Source of the DNA: Ruminococcus sp. UBA3665 | GTDB taxonomy: Bacteria > Bacillota > Clostridia > Oscillospirales > Ruminococcaceae | Reading direction: 5' to 3' | DNA length: 50,160 nt | Assembly (NCBI GenBank): GCA_002373165.1 | Contig: DFJS01000099.1 | Span: 1 to 50,160, forward strand | Shown here: one piece after another, positions 23,732 through 32,962 of the stretch | Layout: every line of letters starts with the position of its first letter | Numbering within the stretch: position 1 is the stretch's first letter | Program-made: the position numbers and the translations under genes | Notes under the pieces: model-generated | Databases searched by the model: none | Told to the model about the DNA's origin: nothing | What the model saw: the letters and a program-made list of their open reading frames with translations, nothing else

Positions 23732-25261
23732 ATGCAGAAAAAATTCAGAAAGATGGCAGTAACTGTTCTTGCCGGACTGCTTGCTTCTTCTTCCCTGCTG
23801 AGTATGGCCGTCCATGCCGAAGAGCATTACGATGTCTATAACTATGACAGATGGGAAGAAGCAATTCCCTCGCAGGCGGGCTATCTGGCCTCCCGTGCCG
23901 TCAGCGGACAGGATCTGGGCATCGGCGATTTTTCCGAACCCAGTGATATCTTCCGGGATGCTTACGATCAGTTTTTTATTGTCGATACGAAAAATAACCG
24001 CATTGTTGTGACAGATTCTGACCTGACCGAAGCCGTCATGGTAATGGAAGAATTCCAATATCCGGACGGAAAAACAACTACACTCAAACAGCCGGAAGGC
24101 ATTTACGTCGCTCCGGAAACAGATCTTGTCTATATTGCGGATTATAATAACTCCCGTGTTCTGGTATGCGACTATGACTGCAATATAAAAATGGAAATCA
24201 CCAAGCCGCAGTCAGAACTGTTCTCGCAGGAACTGACTTTCATGCCGCAGAAAGTCATTGCCGACAAGGCCGGGAATGTCTATATTGTTCTCGGCAATAT
24301 CACAACCGGTGCGGCCATGTTCAACAGCGAAGGCGAATTTCAGGGCTATTACGGTGCCAATACTGTAGAGGCCACTTCTGCGGTGATTGCCAATTATTTC
24401 TGGAAATTAATCTCGACAGATGAAATGCGTTCCAGAACTTCCAGAACCGTTCCGTCCGGCATTACAAATTTCGATCTGGATGACGAGGGCTTTATCTACA
24501 CCTGTACACAGTCCACATCACAGAAAAAAGATACGGTCAAAAAGCTGAACCCGGCCGGAACTAATCTGTTTTCCAGCCTGGAAACATCCTGGGGCGATGT
24601 CGAATCTGTTTATGATTCCAATACTAACAAGAATTATCAGTCCATGATCTGCGATATTGAAATTGCTGACGACGGCAACATCAACTGTCTGGATCTGACA
24701 TCCGGGCGTGTGTTCCAGTATGACGAAGAAGGAAATTTATTATTTATTTTCGGCAGTTCGTCAGAACAGCTGGGCGGCTTTACGGAAGTAGCCGCTATCG
24801 AATCCATCGGAGAAAAAGTTCTGGTTCTGGATACCAGAAAAAATACTGTCACTGTGTTTGAAGAAACAGATTTCGGCAGAATTGTACATGATGCTACTGT
24901 CAAATACAACGGCGGCTATTATGAAGAAGCTCTGGAGCCGTGGTATCAGGTATTGCAGTATGACGGCAATTATCGCCGGGCATTTCTGGGAATTTCGGCC
25001 GCACTGCTGGTGCAGGGCGACTATGCCGGTTCGATGAAATATGCCAAACTGGCCGATTCTCCGTATCGTTACAACAGAGCATTCGAGGGCTACCGGACAG
25101 AATGGCTGACAGAGCATATCAAGGGCGTGACAATTGTTGTCATTCTGTTTGTGATTGCAGTCATCGCCCTGAGAATCTACCTCAAAAAGCATTATAAGCC
25201 AAATCTGGAATACGATATCACACGCACTGACGAACGCAAACGACAGGAGGAGGGTGAATAA
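23732..25261 (+). CDS. exported NHL-repeat protein with C-terminal membrane anchor
   Basis: 509 residues, start after GGGGGAAGCGTT. A signal peptide (~1-30, ending VHAEE) is followed by about five NHL/beta-propeller-like repeats (~45-395; IYVAPETDLVYIADYNNSRVL is typical), a short TPR-like helical part (~395-460) and a transmembrane helix (~467-487) with a basic cytoplasmic end. It probably sits on the outside of the membrane next to the transporter. Proteins of this layout recur in CUT1 clusters with YIP1 and DUF5696 genes, but their role is unknown; glycan binding or assembly of the importer are guesses. Confidence 0.8.
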   Translation: MQKKFRKMAVTVLAGLLASSSLLSMAVHAEEHYDVYNYDRWEEAIPSQAGYLASRAVSGQDLGIGDFSEPSDIFRDAYDQFFIVDTKNNRIVVTDSDLTEAVMVMEEFQYPDGKTTTLKQPEGIYVAPETDLVYIADYNNSRVLVCDYDCNIKMEITKPQSELFSQELTFMPQKVIADKAGNVYIVLGNITTGAAMFNSEGEFQGYYGANTVEATSAVIANYFWKLISTDEMRSRTSRTVPSGITNFDLDDEGFIYTCTQSTSQKKDTVKKLNPAGTNLFSSLETSWGDVESVYDSNTNKNYQSMICDIEIADDGNINCLDLTSGRVFQYDEEGNLLFIFGSSSEQLGGFTEVAAIESIGEKVLVLDTRKNTVTVFEETDFGRIVHDATVKYNGGYYEEALEPWYQVLQYDGNYRRAFLGISAALLVQGDYAGSMKYAKLADSPYRYNRAFEGYRTEWLTEHIKGVTIVVILFVIAVIALRIYLKKHYKPNLEYDITRTDERKRQEEGE

Positions 25262-25266
25262 GCTCT

Positions 25267-25896
25267 ATGATGGATTTAACCAACAAGCAATGGGTCAAAC
25301 ATGCAGTCACTCATCCGATGGAAGGCTTTGAAGATATGCGCTGGAAAAAAGCCGGTTCTATGAAATATTCCATTGTGATTGTCCTGCTGTGGTTTGTTGC
25401 ATCGATTTTCTACAACAGATTATACGGATTCCAGTTCTATGCCGAAGCCGATAAAATGTTCAATATTATCCCCTATATTGTCCAGACGATTATTTTATTC
25501 TGCACCTGGGTAGTCGGCAACTGGTCAATCTGCACACTGCTGGAAGGCGAAGGCACAATGAAAAATATCTTCATCTACAGTGCCTATGCGATGATTCCCT
25601 ATGTTGCCAGCATTTATATCGAAGTATTTCTCTCACATTTTCTGATCCGTGACGAGGCCGTCTTCATTGATGCCGTGCATATTATCGGCCTGCTGTGGAC
25701 GGGTGTCCTGCTGTTTTCAGCGATCAAGTCCGTACATCAGTATTCATTCATGAAGACAATCGGCGCAATCATCCTGACGATCTGTGCCATGCTGATTATG
25801 CTGTTTCTGCTGGTGCTTCTGCTTTCGCTGTTCCAGCAGGTGTATGTCTTTGCTTATTCGATTTATACCGAAATTGCATACCGTCTGAAAGTGTAG
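25267..25896 (+). CDS. YIP1-family integral membrane protein
   Basis: 209 residues with five hydrophobic segments, start after GGAGGAGGG. The pattern (an N-terminal HPMEGFEDMRW motif, then TM helices with a YAMIPY motif) is that of bacterial YIP1-family proteins, which commonly stand between an NHL protein and a DUF5696 protein in sugar ABC clusters. It lies five bases after the NHL gene. The biochemical role is unknown. Confidence 0.8.
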   Translation: MMDLTNKQWVKHAVTHPMEGFEDMRWKKAGSMKYSIVIVLLWFVASIFYNRLYGFQFYAEADKMFNIIPYIVQTIILFCTWVVGNWSICTLLEGEGTMKNIFIYSAYAMIPYVASIYIEVFLSHFLIRDEAVFIDAVHIIGLLWTGVLLFSAIKSVHQYSFMKTIGAIILTICAMLIMLFLLVLLLSLFQQVYVFAYSIYTEIAYRLKV

Positions 25897-25906
25897 GTGA
25901 AACATC

Positions 25907-28717
25907 ATGAAATTATTAAAATTAAAACATGTTCTGGCCTGCCTGCTTTCGATGGCTCTGCTGTGCACTTCCGGTTCTGCGATGGTTTTCGCCGAAGATG
26001 CTGATACTGCTCCGGATGCCGCTGTCACGGAAGAAGCGGCTTCTCCGGAAGACGAAGCTCTTTCCGAAGAAACAATCTCTGTCGAAGAAGAAGAGGAAGA
26101 ATTTGATTCTTCTCCCGATGAGGTCAGAGCTTATCTGAAATCCCTCGGCGAAACCGACGGCTATGAAGTCTGGATTCGCGAAGAGGATTATAAAGACAAG
26201 ATAGAAGCCGATATGCAGAAAAAATATTCTGATGAAGAAGAACGCAAAGATGCTGTCAAAGATGCAGAAAAACATCTTAAACATGCCGAGCTTGTCCTGA
26301 TTGATGCCGAAACAGGAAAAATGGCCGCAGAACTGGAAGAAATCGAACATGATAAAGACCAGCATATCTACTACAGCGAAGCAGGAAATTATCTTGTTGT
26401 TCTGGATGCCGACCAGAAATCTGTGATCAAAATCCGGTTCAGAGTTTCTACGCTGGACAGTGAATATTTATTCCTGACAAAAGATAAAAATACTCTGGAA
26501 CTCTACAGTACGGATTATAAATCTGTTCGTGCCGAAATGCAGAACGTCTGGAGTCAGGGCGAAACAACGCTCTATCAGAACGAAGACCGAAGCCGCTGGT
26601 CAGTTCTGGACGGCTATCAGACACAGGTGCGCGTATGTGTCAAAACCGTGGCTGAAAATGACAGTTTCCAGATGTACTATGATGAAGATACCGGCCTGAT
26701 TGGTCTGGAAAATAAAAAAAGCGGCTATACATGGTGGTCCTCGCCGCCGACTGCCAACCGTGATGCGACTGCTACGCCGCTGGTTGTGACAGAATTGCAG
26801 TCTTCCGTTGTTCTGACTTACGGCGACAGCAACAGCCGCGGTACGACAAATCTGCGTTCCCGGAATGCAGCTGCCCTGAGCTTCAAGGAACTCGATAACG
26901 GCCTGACGATTACTTATCAATTCGATAAATGCGGCATTACCATTCCTGTTACTTATCAGCTGGAAGAAGATTACATGTCCGTCAGCGTGAATTGCAGCGA
27001 AATCAAAGAAACAATGACTGATAAAGGCCTTGTTGCCACACAGCTGACTCTGCTGGGGGCGTTCGGCGCAGGAGAAGGCGACGAAAACGGTTATTTCGTC
27101 ATTCCGGACGGATGCGGCTCCCTCATCCGGTTCAATAACGGCAAAGAAACAACCAAAAGCTATTCCCAGAAAGTCTACGGCCGTGACATCACCAACGTTC
27201 CGACAACCAAGCCTGCCGTTACGGAAGAACTTCTGATGCCGGTCTATGGCATTGTCAGAAAAAATAACGCCATGGCAGTGATTATTGAAGAGGGTGACGG
27301 CAATGTTTCGCTGAATTCCAGCGTCAGCGGACAGTCTCTCAGCAGTTTCAATACCTGTAATTTCACTTTCCAGCTCCGCGGGTCGGATACTTACAGCATG
27401 GCCGGAGATTACGGCAATCTGACCGTTTTCGAGAGCGGCGATATCAAAACAGAAAGCATTAAATTAAGATATTATCCCATTGCAGATTCCAGCGCAAGTT
27501 ATATGAACATCGCCGAAACTTATCGAAATTATCTTCTGACAGACGGCGGCATCACTCAGAAAGCACAGCCCAATTCGGCAGAATTATATCTGGATCTGTA
27601 CGGCGGTACGATGAAATCCCGTTCTGTGCTGGGAATTCCCGTTACGATGAAAACTTCCATGACAAGCTATGCCGAAGCCGAAAACATTGTTTCTGAACTG
27701 AAAGCACTCGGCGTGGATTCCATGTCGGTTATCTACAACAACTGGACAAATGACGGCATTTCCGGCAAAGTGGATTATCAGTCCAAACCCTCTGCAACAC
27801 TGGGCGGCGCGGCGAAATTCAACAAGCTGGTCAAATATCTTGACGAACAGGGTTTTGATTTTTATCCGTCCGTCAATAACAAGATATTCGATTCCGGAAA
27901 CGGTTACTATACTTTCCGGGATACGACAATCCGGATTTCCAATTCTTATTCCCGGCAGATGACATATAATCTTTCCTACGGGGTGCAGGATTCCACAGTC
28001 AAGACGAAATCCCTGCTTTCGCCGGGCGTATTTACAGAATTATATCAGAAGCTCGCCAACAGCTATTCCAAGCGCAAGCTCGGCGGCGTGTGTCTGGGAG
28101 AAATGACTTCTACCGTCTGGGGCGATTACGGAAAACAGAATATGTCCCGTGATGACACAATCCATGCGCTTCAGGATTCTTATCAGAGCATTCAGGATTC
28201 TGGGCTTTCCCTGCTGGCCGATACCTGCGCAGCGTATGCCTTCCCTTATGCCGATAAAATTTCCGATGTGCCACTGCATTCCAGCGGATTTGATATCTTT
28301 GATGAAGAAATCCCGTTCTATCAGCTGGTAATGCACGGAATTATTCCCTATTCCAGCACGGCCATCAATGCCAGTGCCGACAGTACAGAATCTTTCCTGA
28401 CAGCTGTTGCAACCGGATGCAATCCGGCTTATGATATGATCTATGCCCAGGCAAGCGATCTGAAAGATACTTTGCTGGACAGTTATTATTATTCCAATTA
28501 TGCTTTCTGGACGGATACGGCTGCCCAGGAATACAAACTGGCAAAAGAAATTCTCTCCCAAGTCAGTGACAAAGTCATCACAGATTATGTCCGCACAGGC
28601 GATATTTCCGTCACGACTTACGAGGACGGCACCCAGGTAACTGTGGATTATGCCGAAAAATCAATCACTGCAAACGGCATTGTCTACAAACTTGCCAATG
28701 CACAGGAAGGAGTGTGA
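25907..28717 (+). CDS. DUF5696 secreted protein, putative glycoside-binding or glycosidase-like
   Basis: 936 residues with a signal peptide (~1-27), a very acidic stretch (~30-65), a charged helical part (~80-130) and then the long DUF5696 region (~240-930) that starts DEDTGLIGLENKKSGYTWWSSPP and includes a domain resembling a TIM barrel (~575-880, with SVIYNNWTNDGISGK and GGVCLGEMTSTVWGDYGK). Acidic residues at these strand ends could be catalytic, which would fit a glycoside hydrolase processing the sugar taken up by the neighbouring transporter. This is inference; the family has no established function that I can state. The stop codon is nine bases before the next start. Confidence 0.75.
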   Translation: MKLLKLKHVLACLLSMALLCTSGSAMVFAEDADTAPDAAVTEEAASPEDEALSEETISVEEEEEEFDSSPDEVRAYLKSLGETDGYEVWIREEDYKDKIEADMQKKYSDEEERKDAVKDAEKHLKHAELVLIDAETGKMAAELEEIEHDKDQHIYYSEAGNYLVVLDADQKSVIKIRFRVSTLDSEYLFLTKDKNTLELYSTDYKSVRAEMQNVWSQGETTLYQNEDRSRWSVLDGYQTQVRVCVKTVAENDSFQMYYDEDTGLIGLENKKSGYTWWSSPPTANRDATATPLVVTELQSSVVLTYGDSNSRGTTNLRSRNAAALSFKELDNGLTITYQFDKCGITIPVTYQLEEDYMSVSVNCSEIKETMTDKGLVATQLTLLGAFGAGEGDENGYFVIPDGCGSLIRFNNGKETTKSYSQKVYGRDITNVPTTKPAVTEELLMPVYGIVRKNNAMAVIIEEGDGNVSLNSSVSGQSLSSFNTCNFTFQLRGSDTYSMAGDYGNLTVFESGDIKTESIKLRYYPIADSSASYMNIAETYRNYLLTDGGITQKAQPNSAELYLDLYGGTMKSRSVLGIPVTMKTSMTSYAEAENIVSELKALGVDSMSVIYNNWTNDGISGKVDYQSKPSATLGGAAKFNKLVKYLDEQGFDFYPSVNNKIFDSGNGYYTFRDTTIRISNSYSRQMTYNLSYGVQDSTVKTKSLLSPGVFTELYQKLANSYSKRKLGGVCLGEMTSTVWGDYGKQNMSRDDTIHALQDSYQSIQDSGLSLLADTCAAYAFPYADKISDVPLHSSGFDIFDEEIPFYQLVMHGIIPYSSTAINASADSTESFLTAVATGCNPAYDMIYAQASDLKDTLLDSYYYSNYAFWTDTAAQEYKLAKEILSQVSDKVITDYVRTGDISVTTYEDGTQVTVDYAEKSITANGIVYKLANAQEGV

Positions 28718-28725
28718 ACGGACAC

Positions 28726-29640
28726 ATGGCAAAAGAAAAAAGACAGATTAAAATGCCTTATGAAAAACGCAAAGCCATGTACGGCTATGGATTCATTGCC
28801 CTGTGGCTGGTCGGCGCACTGATCTGGTTTTTATATCCGCTGGCCAATTCCCTGATGTATTCGTTTATGGAAGTCAAGCCCGAAAAAGGCGGCATGAAGG
28901 GTACATGGGTCGGACTGGATAATTATATCTATGTATTTACCGGGGATGCCAATTACAGCAAATATCTTGTCAACGTGCTGATAGAAACGCTGTGGAAAAC
29001 GCCGCTGATTATCATCTTTTCACTGTTTATCGCGGTAATTCTGAATCAGAAATTCAAAGGCAGAACTTTTGCAAGAGCAGTATTCTTTCTGCCTGTTATC
29101 ATAGCAACGGGGCCTGTCTACAGCATTATCAACGGCAATATTTCCAGCAGCGGCGCGAGCAGTGCCGGACAGTTCTCCACAATGTTTTCTACTGACCTGA
29201 TGGGCGAACTGTTCCAGTTTATCGGCCTGTACGGCATTAACGAGAATATTCAGAAAATGGTGGAAGCCGTATCGAATAATATTTTCGGCATTGTCTGGAA
29301 CGCCGGCATTCAGATTCTGATTTTCTTGGCGGCATTGCAGAATATTCCTGTTTCGGCAAAAGAGGCCGCCCAGATGGAAGGCGCAACGGCATGGGAATAT
29401 TTCTGGAAGATTACGCTGCCTTATGTCAGCCCGATGATTCTGGCCTGCCTGATTTTCACAGTCATTGACAGTTTTACTTCTCCGGATAACGCCGTCATGG
29501 GGCGCGTGCTGGATATGCAGAAAGACTGGCAGTACGGCTACGCCGCCGCTATGGCATGGATTTATTTTATCATTGTGCTGGCCGCTGTCGGACTGATTAC
29601 TGTAATTCTGAATCATTTTATCTATTACGAAGTAGACTAA
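28726..29640 (+). CDS. sugar ABC transporter permease (MalF-like), copy 2
   Basis: 304 residues. ATG at 28726 is chosen over the GTG at 28714, which is only one base from AAGGAG. Six helices and an intact EAA loop (KEAAQMEGATAWEYFWKITLP) are seen. The loop between early helices contains a Gly/Ser-rich insert (NISSSGASSAGQ). Second permease pair of the cluster; the presence of two pairs with one large binding protein suggests either two linked importers or a binding-protein gene elsewhere. Confidence 0.92.
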   Translation: MAKEKRQIKMPYEKRKAMYGYGFIALWLVGALIWFLYPLANSLMYSFMEVKPEKGGMKGTWVGLDNYIYVFTGDANYSKYLVNVLIETLWKTPLIIIFSLFIAVILNQKFKGRTFARAVFFLPVIIATGPVYSIINGNISSSGASSAGQFSTMFSTDLMGELFQFIGLYGINENIQKMVEAVSNNIFGIVWNAGIQILIFLAALQNIPVSAKEAAQMEGATAWEYFWKITLPYVSPMILACLIFTVIDSFTSPDNAVMGRVLDMQKDWQYGYAAAMAWIYFIIVLAAVGLITVILNHFIYYEVD

Positions 29641-29655
29641 AGGAGGGATTGTATT

Positions 29656-30726
29656 TTGACTGCTATTTTCAAGAAAAAACAGGAACCTGCTGCCGAAGGC
29701 GAACACATTGTCGGGAACGGTCTCTCCAAAAAACAGATCCGTCAGATTCATATGCGCAATATGAACAAAGAAGAAATTGCCTATCTCAAACGCAAAGAAG
29801 CGATGGACAAAGTATGGCCGATTGCAAGATTTTTCATTCTGTTCGGGCTGTGTTTTATCATTCTGTATCCGCTGATTTATATGATCAGCTGTGCCTTCCG
29901 TGCGCAGGAGGATATGAGTGACCCCACAGTCATGTGGATTCCGCGGCATCTGACGCTGAAAATTCTGAAACAGACAATGAATGCCATGGATTTCTGGCAC
30001 ACGCTGGCAAACACGCTGTTTCTGAACATCGGCTGTTCACTGGTACAGGTGGTGACCTGTGCCGTGACCGGCTACGGATTTGCAAGATTTAAATTCAAAG
30101 GCAAGAATTTATTATTCGGCATTGTCCTGATGATGATTCTTGTGCCGAACCAGATTATTGCCATTCCGCAGTATATGGAATTCCGTTATTGCCTTGGGAT
30201 TCAGCCGCTGATTGAAAAGGCCAATCCCACGCTTGCACAGAAATTCAATCTGATTGACTCGCCGCTGACGATGTATCTGCCTGCCCTGATGGCGAACGGC
30301 ATCCGCGCCGGACTGATGATTTTTATCTTCCGGCAGTTTTTCAAAGGCCTGCCGAAAGAACTTGAAGATGCCGCCTATCTGGACGGCTGCGGCCCTTTCC
30401 GGACATTTATTCAGGTAATGGTGCCGAATGCGGCTTCCTCGTTCCTGACTGTCTTTCTGTTTTCAGTCGTCTGGTACTGGAACGACTATTATGTCAGCTC
30501 GACGTTTTTCACGAACAATTCGACAATTGCTCTGATGCTGAAAAATCTGAACACACTGCTTTCTCTGGAGCTGTTCAACAGTGCAACGGTAGAAGTTTCG
30601 CCGCGTGAACAGATTATCTGGATGGAAGCCGGCTGTCTGTTATCCGTTACGCCGCTGCTTGTGATGTATACATTCCTGCAAAAATACTTCACAGAAGGCA
30701 TTGAGCGTTCCGGTCTGGTAGGCTGA
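29656..30726 (+). CDS. sugar ABC transporter permease (MalG-like), copy 2
   Basis: 356 residues from a TTG start at 29656, eight bases after AGGAGGG. It has a long basic cytoplasmic end (~50 residues), six helices and the EAA loop (ELEDAAYLDGCGPFRTFIQVMVP). It is a partner for the preceding gene. It is the last gene of the cluster and is followed by a strong terminator. Confidence 0.92.
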   Translation: MTAIFKKKQEPAAEGEHIVGNGLSKKQIRQIHMRNMNKEEIAYLKRKEAMDKVWPIARFFILFGLCFIILYPLIYMISCAFRAQEDMSDPTVMWIPRHLTLKILKQTMNAMDFWHTLANTLFLNIGCSLVQVVTCAVTGYGFARFKFKGKNLLFGIVLMMILVPNQIIAIPQYMEFRYCLGIQPLIEKANPTLAQKFNLIDSPLTMYLPALMANGIRAGLMIFIFRQFFKGLPKELEDAAYLDGCGPFRTFIQVMVPNAASSFLTVFLFSVVWYWNDYYVSSTFFTNNSTIALMLKNLNTLLSLELFNSATVEVSPREQIIWMEAGCLLSVTPLLVMYTFLQKYFTEGIERSGLVG

Positions 30727-30731
30727 TGCAT

Positions 30732-30774
30732 AGAAACAGCACGTTTTCTGCAAACAGCGTGCTGTTTCTCTTTG
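30732..30774 (+). terminator. terminator of the ABC transporter cluster
   Basis: Twelve-base-pair stem AGAAACAGCACG/CGTGCTGTTTCT followed by CTTT. The short T-run means partial read-through into the MATE gene is possible, and no separate promoter is seen for that gene. Confidence 0.75.
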
Positions 30775-30787
30775 GAGGAAAAAATTC

Positions 30788-32140
30788 ATGTACTTACCAG
30801 ATTTAAAACATGATTTCAGAAAATATGTATTTCTGAACATGATTGGCTCTTTCGGGATTTCGCTGTATATTCTGGCGGATACGTTTTTTATCTCGAAAGG
30901 CCTTGGCACGGACGGGCTGGCAGCTCTGAACCTTGCACTGCCCGTATTCAATTTTCTGAACGGCTTCGGGCTGATGTTCGGCATTGGCGGCGCGACAAAA
31001 TTTTCTATTTTTTACTGCCATACCGACCGCATTGACACTGACAGGATTTTTACAAATACGATTCTGGGAATGGGCGGCATTGTGCTGATTTTTGAAATTC
31101 TGGGAATTTTCTTTGCCAGGCCGCTGACGATTCTGCTGGGAGCAGATGAACATATATTTCAGCTGACTTATGATTATCTCAGGATGGTATTATTATTTTC
31201 TCCGGCATTTTTGCTGAATCAGGTCATGCTCTGCTTTATCCGGAACGACAGCGCACCAAAACTTGCCACAGCGGCCATGCTGATAGGCAGTGCGGCAAAT
31301 GTCATTCTGGATTATGATTTTATCTTTGTCCGGCAGATGGGCATGAAAGGCGCAGCCCTTGCAACCTGTACCGCGCCGCTGATCAGCATGGCCGTGATGA
31401 GTCTGCATATTATCAGCGGATGGAATGCATTTCAGTTCCGGTTTTTCCGGCCGTCTCTGCCGATGATTCAAGAAATTGCCTCTCTGGGATTTTCTTCTTT
31501 TGTGAATGAACTTGCAGCCGGAATTGTCATGATGATTTTTAATTTTCTGCTTCTGCATCTGGAAGGCAATACCGGGGTTGCGGCCTATGGAATTGTAGCG
31601 AATATTGCAATTGTGGTGACTTCGCTCTATACGGGCATTTCTTACGGCGTACAGCCTCTGATGAGCAGGGAACACGGCGCACATGATAAAAAGGCACTGC
31701 AATATCTGCTTTCGGCGGCTATGAAGCTGACTGTCTGCATTTCTGTGATAATTTATTTTTCTGTTTTTTATACTTCGATTCAGATTGCCGGCATTTTCAA
31801 CAGCAGTCATGACCAGAATCTTCAGCTGATGGCCGAAAACGGTCTGCGGCTTTATTTCATTGCAATTCCGTTCATGGGCGTGAATGTCATTCATACCGTA
31901 TTTTTCACGTCGCTGGAAAAGCCCAAGCCGGCACAGATTCTTTCCATGCTGCGGGGCGTGATTCTTGTCATTCCGTTTGCCGTGATTTTTTCCAGGCTCT
32001 GGAACGTTACCGGAATCTGGCTGGCAGTTCCTGCGGCCGAACTGGCTGCCTGCATTGTGGGAATTCTGATTTATTTTCTGCAAATCCGGCAGGAAATCGT
32101 TCCCAAGCCTAAAGATCCGTTTGAAGCTTATTATGATTAA
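30788..32140 (+). CDS. MATE-family multidrug/cation antiporter
   Basis: 450 residues, start after TTTGGAGGAAAAAATTC. Twelve hydrophobic helices in two similar halves, with the family motifs ILADTFFISKGLG and LNLALPVFNFLNGFGLMFGIGGATKFS in the first helices and IGSAANVILDYDFIF later, as in MepA/NorM-like proteins. It should export cationic compounds or metabolites using a Na+ or H+ gradient. The substrate is unknown. No regulator lies beside it. Transcription may come from read-through of the ABC cluster. Confidence 0.92.
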   Translation: MYLPDLKHDFRKYVFLNMIGSFGISLYILADTFFISKGLGTDGLAALNLALPVFNFLNGFGLMFGIGGATKFSIFYCHTDRIDTDRIFTNTILGMGGIVLIFEILGIFFARPLTILLGADEHIFQLTYDYLRMVLLFSPAFLLNQVMLCFIRNDSAPKLATAAMLIGSAANVILDYDFIFVRQMGMKGAALATCTAPLISMAVMSLHIISGWNAFQFRFFRPSLPMIQEIASLGFSSFVNELAAGIVMMIFNFLLLHLEGNTGVAAYGIVANIAIVVTSLYTGISYGVQPLMSREHGAHDKKALQYLLSAAMKLTVCISVIIYFSVFYTSIQIAGIFNSSHDQNLQLMAENGLRLYFIAIPFMGVNVIHTVFFTSLEKPKPAQILSMLRGVILVIPFAVIFSRLWNVTGIWLAVPAAELAACIVGILIYFLQIRQEIVPKPKDPFEAYYD

Positions 32141-32172
32141 AATCCGGATAAATTTATTTTTGTAAAAAATAC

Positions 32173-32201
32173 TTGACAAATTCCTGAAAATTTTATATAA
32201 T
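32173..32201 (+). promoter_or_regulatory. promoter of the superoxide dismutase gene
   Basis: Consensus TTGACA (32173-32178) and TATAAT (32196-32201), 17-base spacer, 34 bases before the start codon. Confidence 0.85.
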
Positions 32202-32234
32202 AATAATATATTATTTTTCAGGAGGTAATCCCCT

Positions 32235-32852
32235 ATGTTTACACAAGTTGAATTAAATTATGCTTTCGATGCACTGGAACCTTATATTGATGCTCTCACA
32301 ATGGAAACACATTACGGCAAACATCATGCTTCTTACACGGCGAATTTCAACAAAGCCGCTGAAATGGCAGGCGTTCAGAATCAGGATGTAATTGAAATTC
32401 TGGCAAATCTGGATACGATTGCCGACCCGGCTGTCAGAACTGCACTGAAAAACAACGGCGGCGGATTTTATAATCACAATCTGTATTTTTCACAGCTTTC
32501 TCCGAACCCGGCAAACGCTCCGACAGGAAAGCTTGCTGAAAAAATCGACAGTACGTTCGGCAGTTTCGAGAACCTGAAAACAGAACTCACAAGACTGGCA
32601 CTTGGACAGTTCGGTTCCGGCTGGGCATGGCTTTCTGCAAATCCGAACGGCGATCTGATGATTTCGGCATCCCCGAACCAGGATAATCCGATTTCGGAAA
32701 AAACAGGATATATTCCGATTCTGGCACTGGATGTCTGGGAACATGCCTATTATCTGAAATATAAAAATCTGCGCGGCGATTATCTGAAAAATCTGTTTGA
32801 AGTTATCGACTGGAATGTAGTTTCAGAAAATTATCAGGCTGTGACGAAATAA
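32235..32852 (+). CDS. sodA: superoxide dismutase, Mn/Fe type
   Basis: 205 residues, start after AGGAGGTAATC. The four metal ligands are in place: His26, His81, Asp166 and His170 (ETHYGKHH, FYNHNLYF, LDVWEHAYY), close to the numbering of E. coli SodA. Gly residues before His81 and the later NQD motif resemble the manganese form more than the iron form, in which a Gln sits near position 69. It converts superoxide to hydrogen peroxide and oxygen in the cytoplasm. An SOD in an anaerobe suggests exposure to oxygen in the gut, which is relevant to the oxygen-sensitive PFL encoded in the same window. It has its own promoter and terminator. Confidence 0.96.
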   Translation: MFTQVELNYAFDALEPYIDALTMETHYGKHHASYTANFNKAAEMAGVQNQDVIEILANLDTIADPAVRTALKNNGGGFYNHNLYFSQLSPNPANAPTGKLAEKIDSTFGSFENLKTELTRLALGQFGSGWAWLSANPNGDLMISASPNQDNPISEKTGYIPILALDVWEHAYYLKYKNLRGDYLKNLFEVIDWNVVSENYQAVTK

Positions 32853-32858
32853 TGTTTG

Positions 32859-32900
32859 CTCCGTGTTCCGGAAAATTCCGGGGCACGGAGATTATTTTTT
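32859..32900 (+). terminator. terminator of the superoxide dismutase gene
   Basis: CTCCGTG...CACGGAG stem with an inner CCGG/CCGG part, followed by ATTATTTTTT. Confidence 0.8.
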
Positions 32901-32909
32901 CAAAAAGAC

Positions 32910-32938
32910 TTGCAGTCCACTGCATTTTATGCTATAAT
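32910..32938 (+). promoter_or_regulatory. promoter of the GT-C-like gene and kptA
   Basis: TTGCAG (32910-32915) and TATAAT (32933-32938) with a 17-base spacer; the start codon is at 32963 after GGAAGGAG. Confidence 0.75.
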
Positions 32939-32962
32939 AAAACCCGGAAGGAGTTTGAAAAC

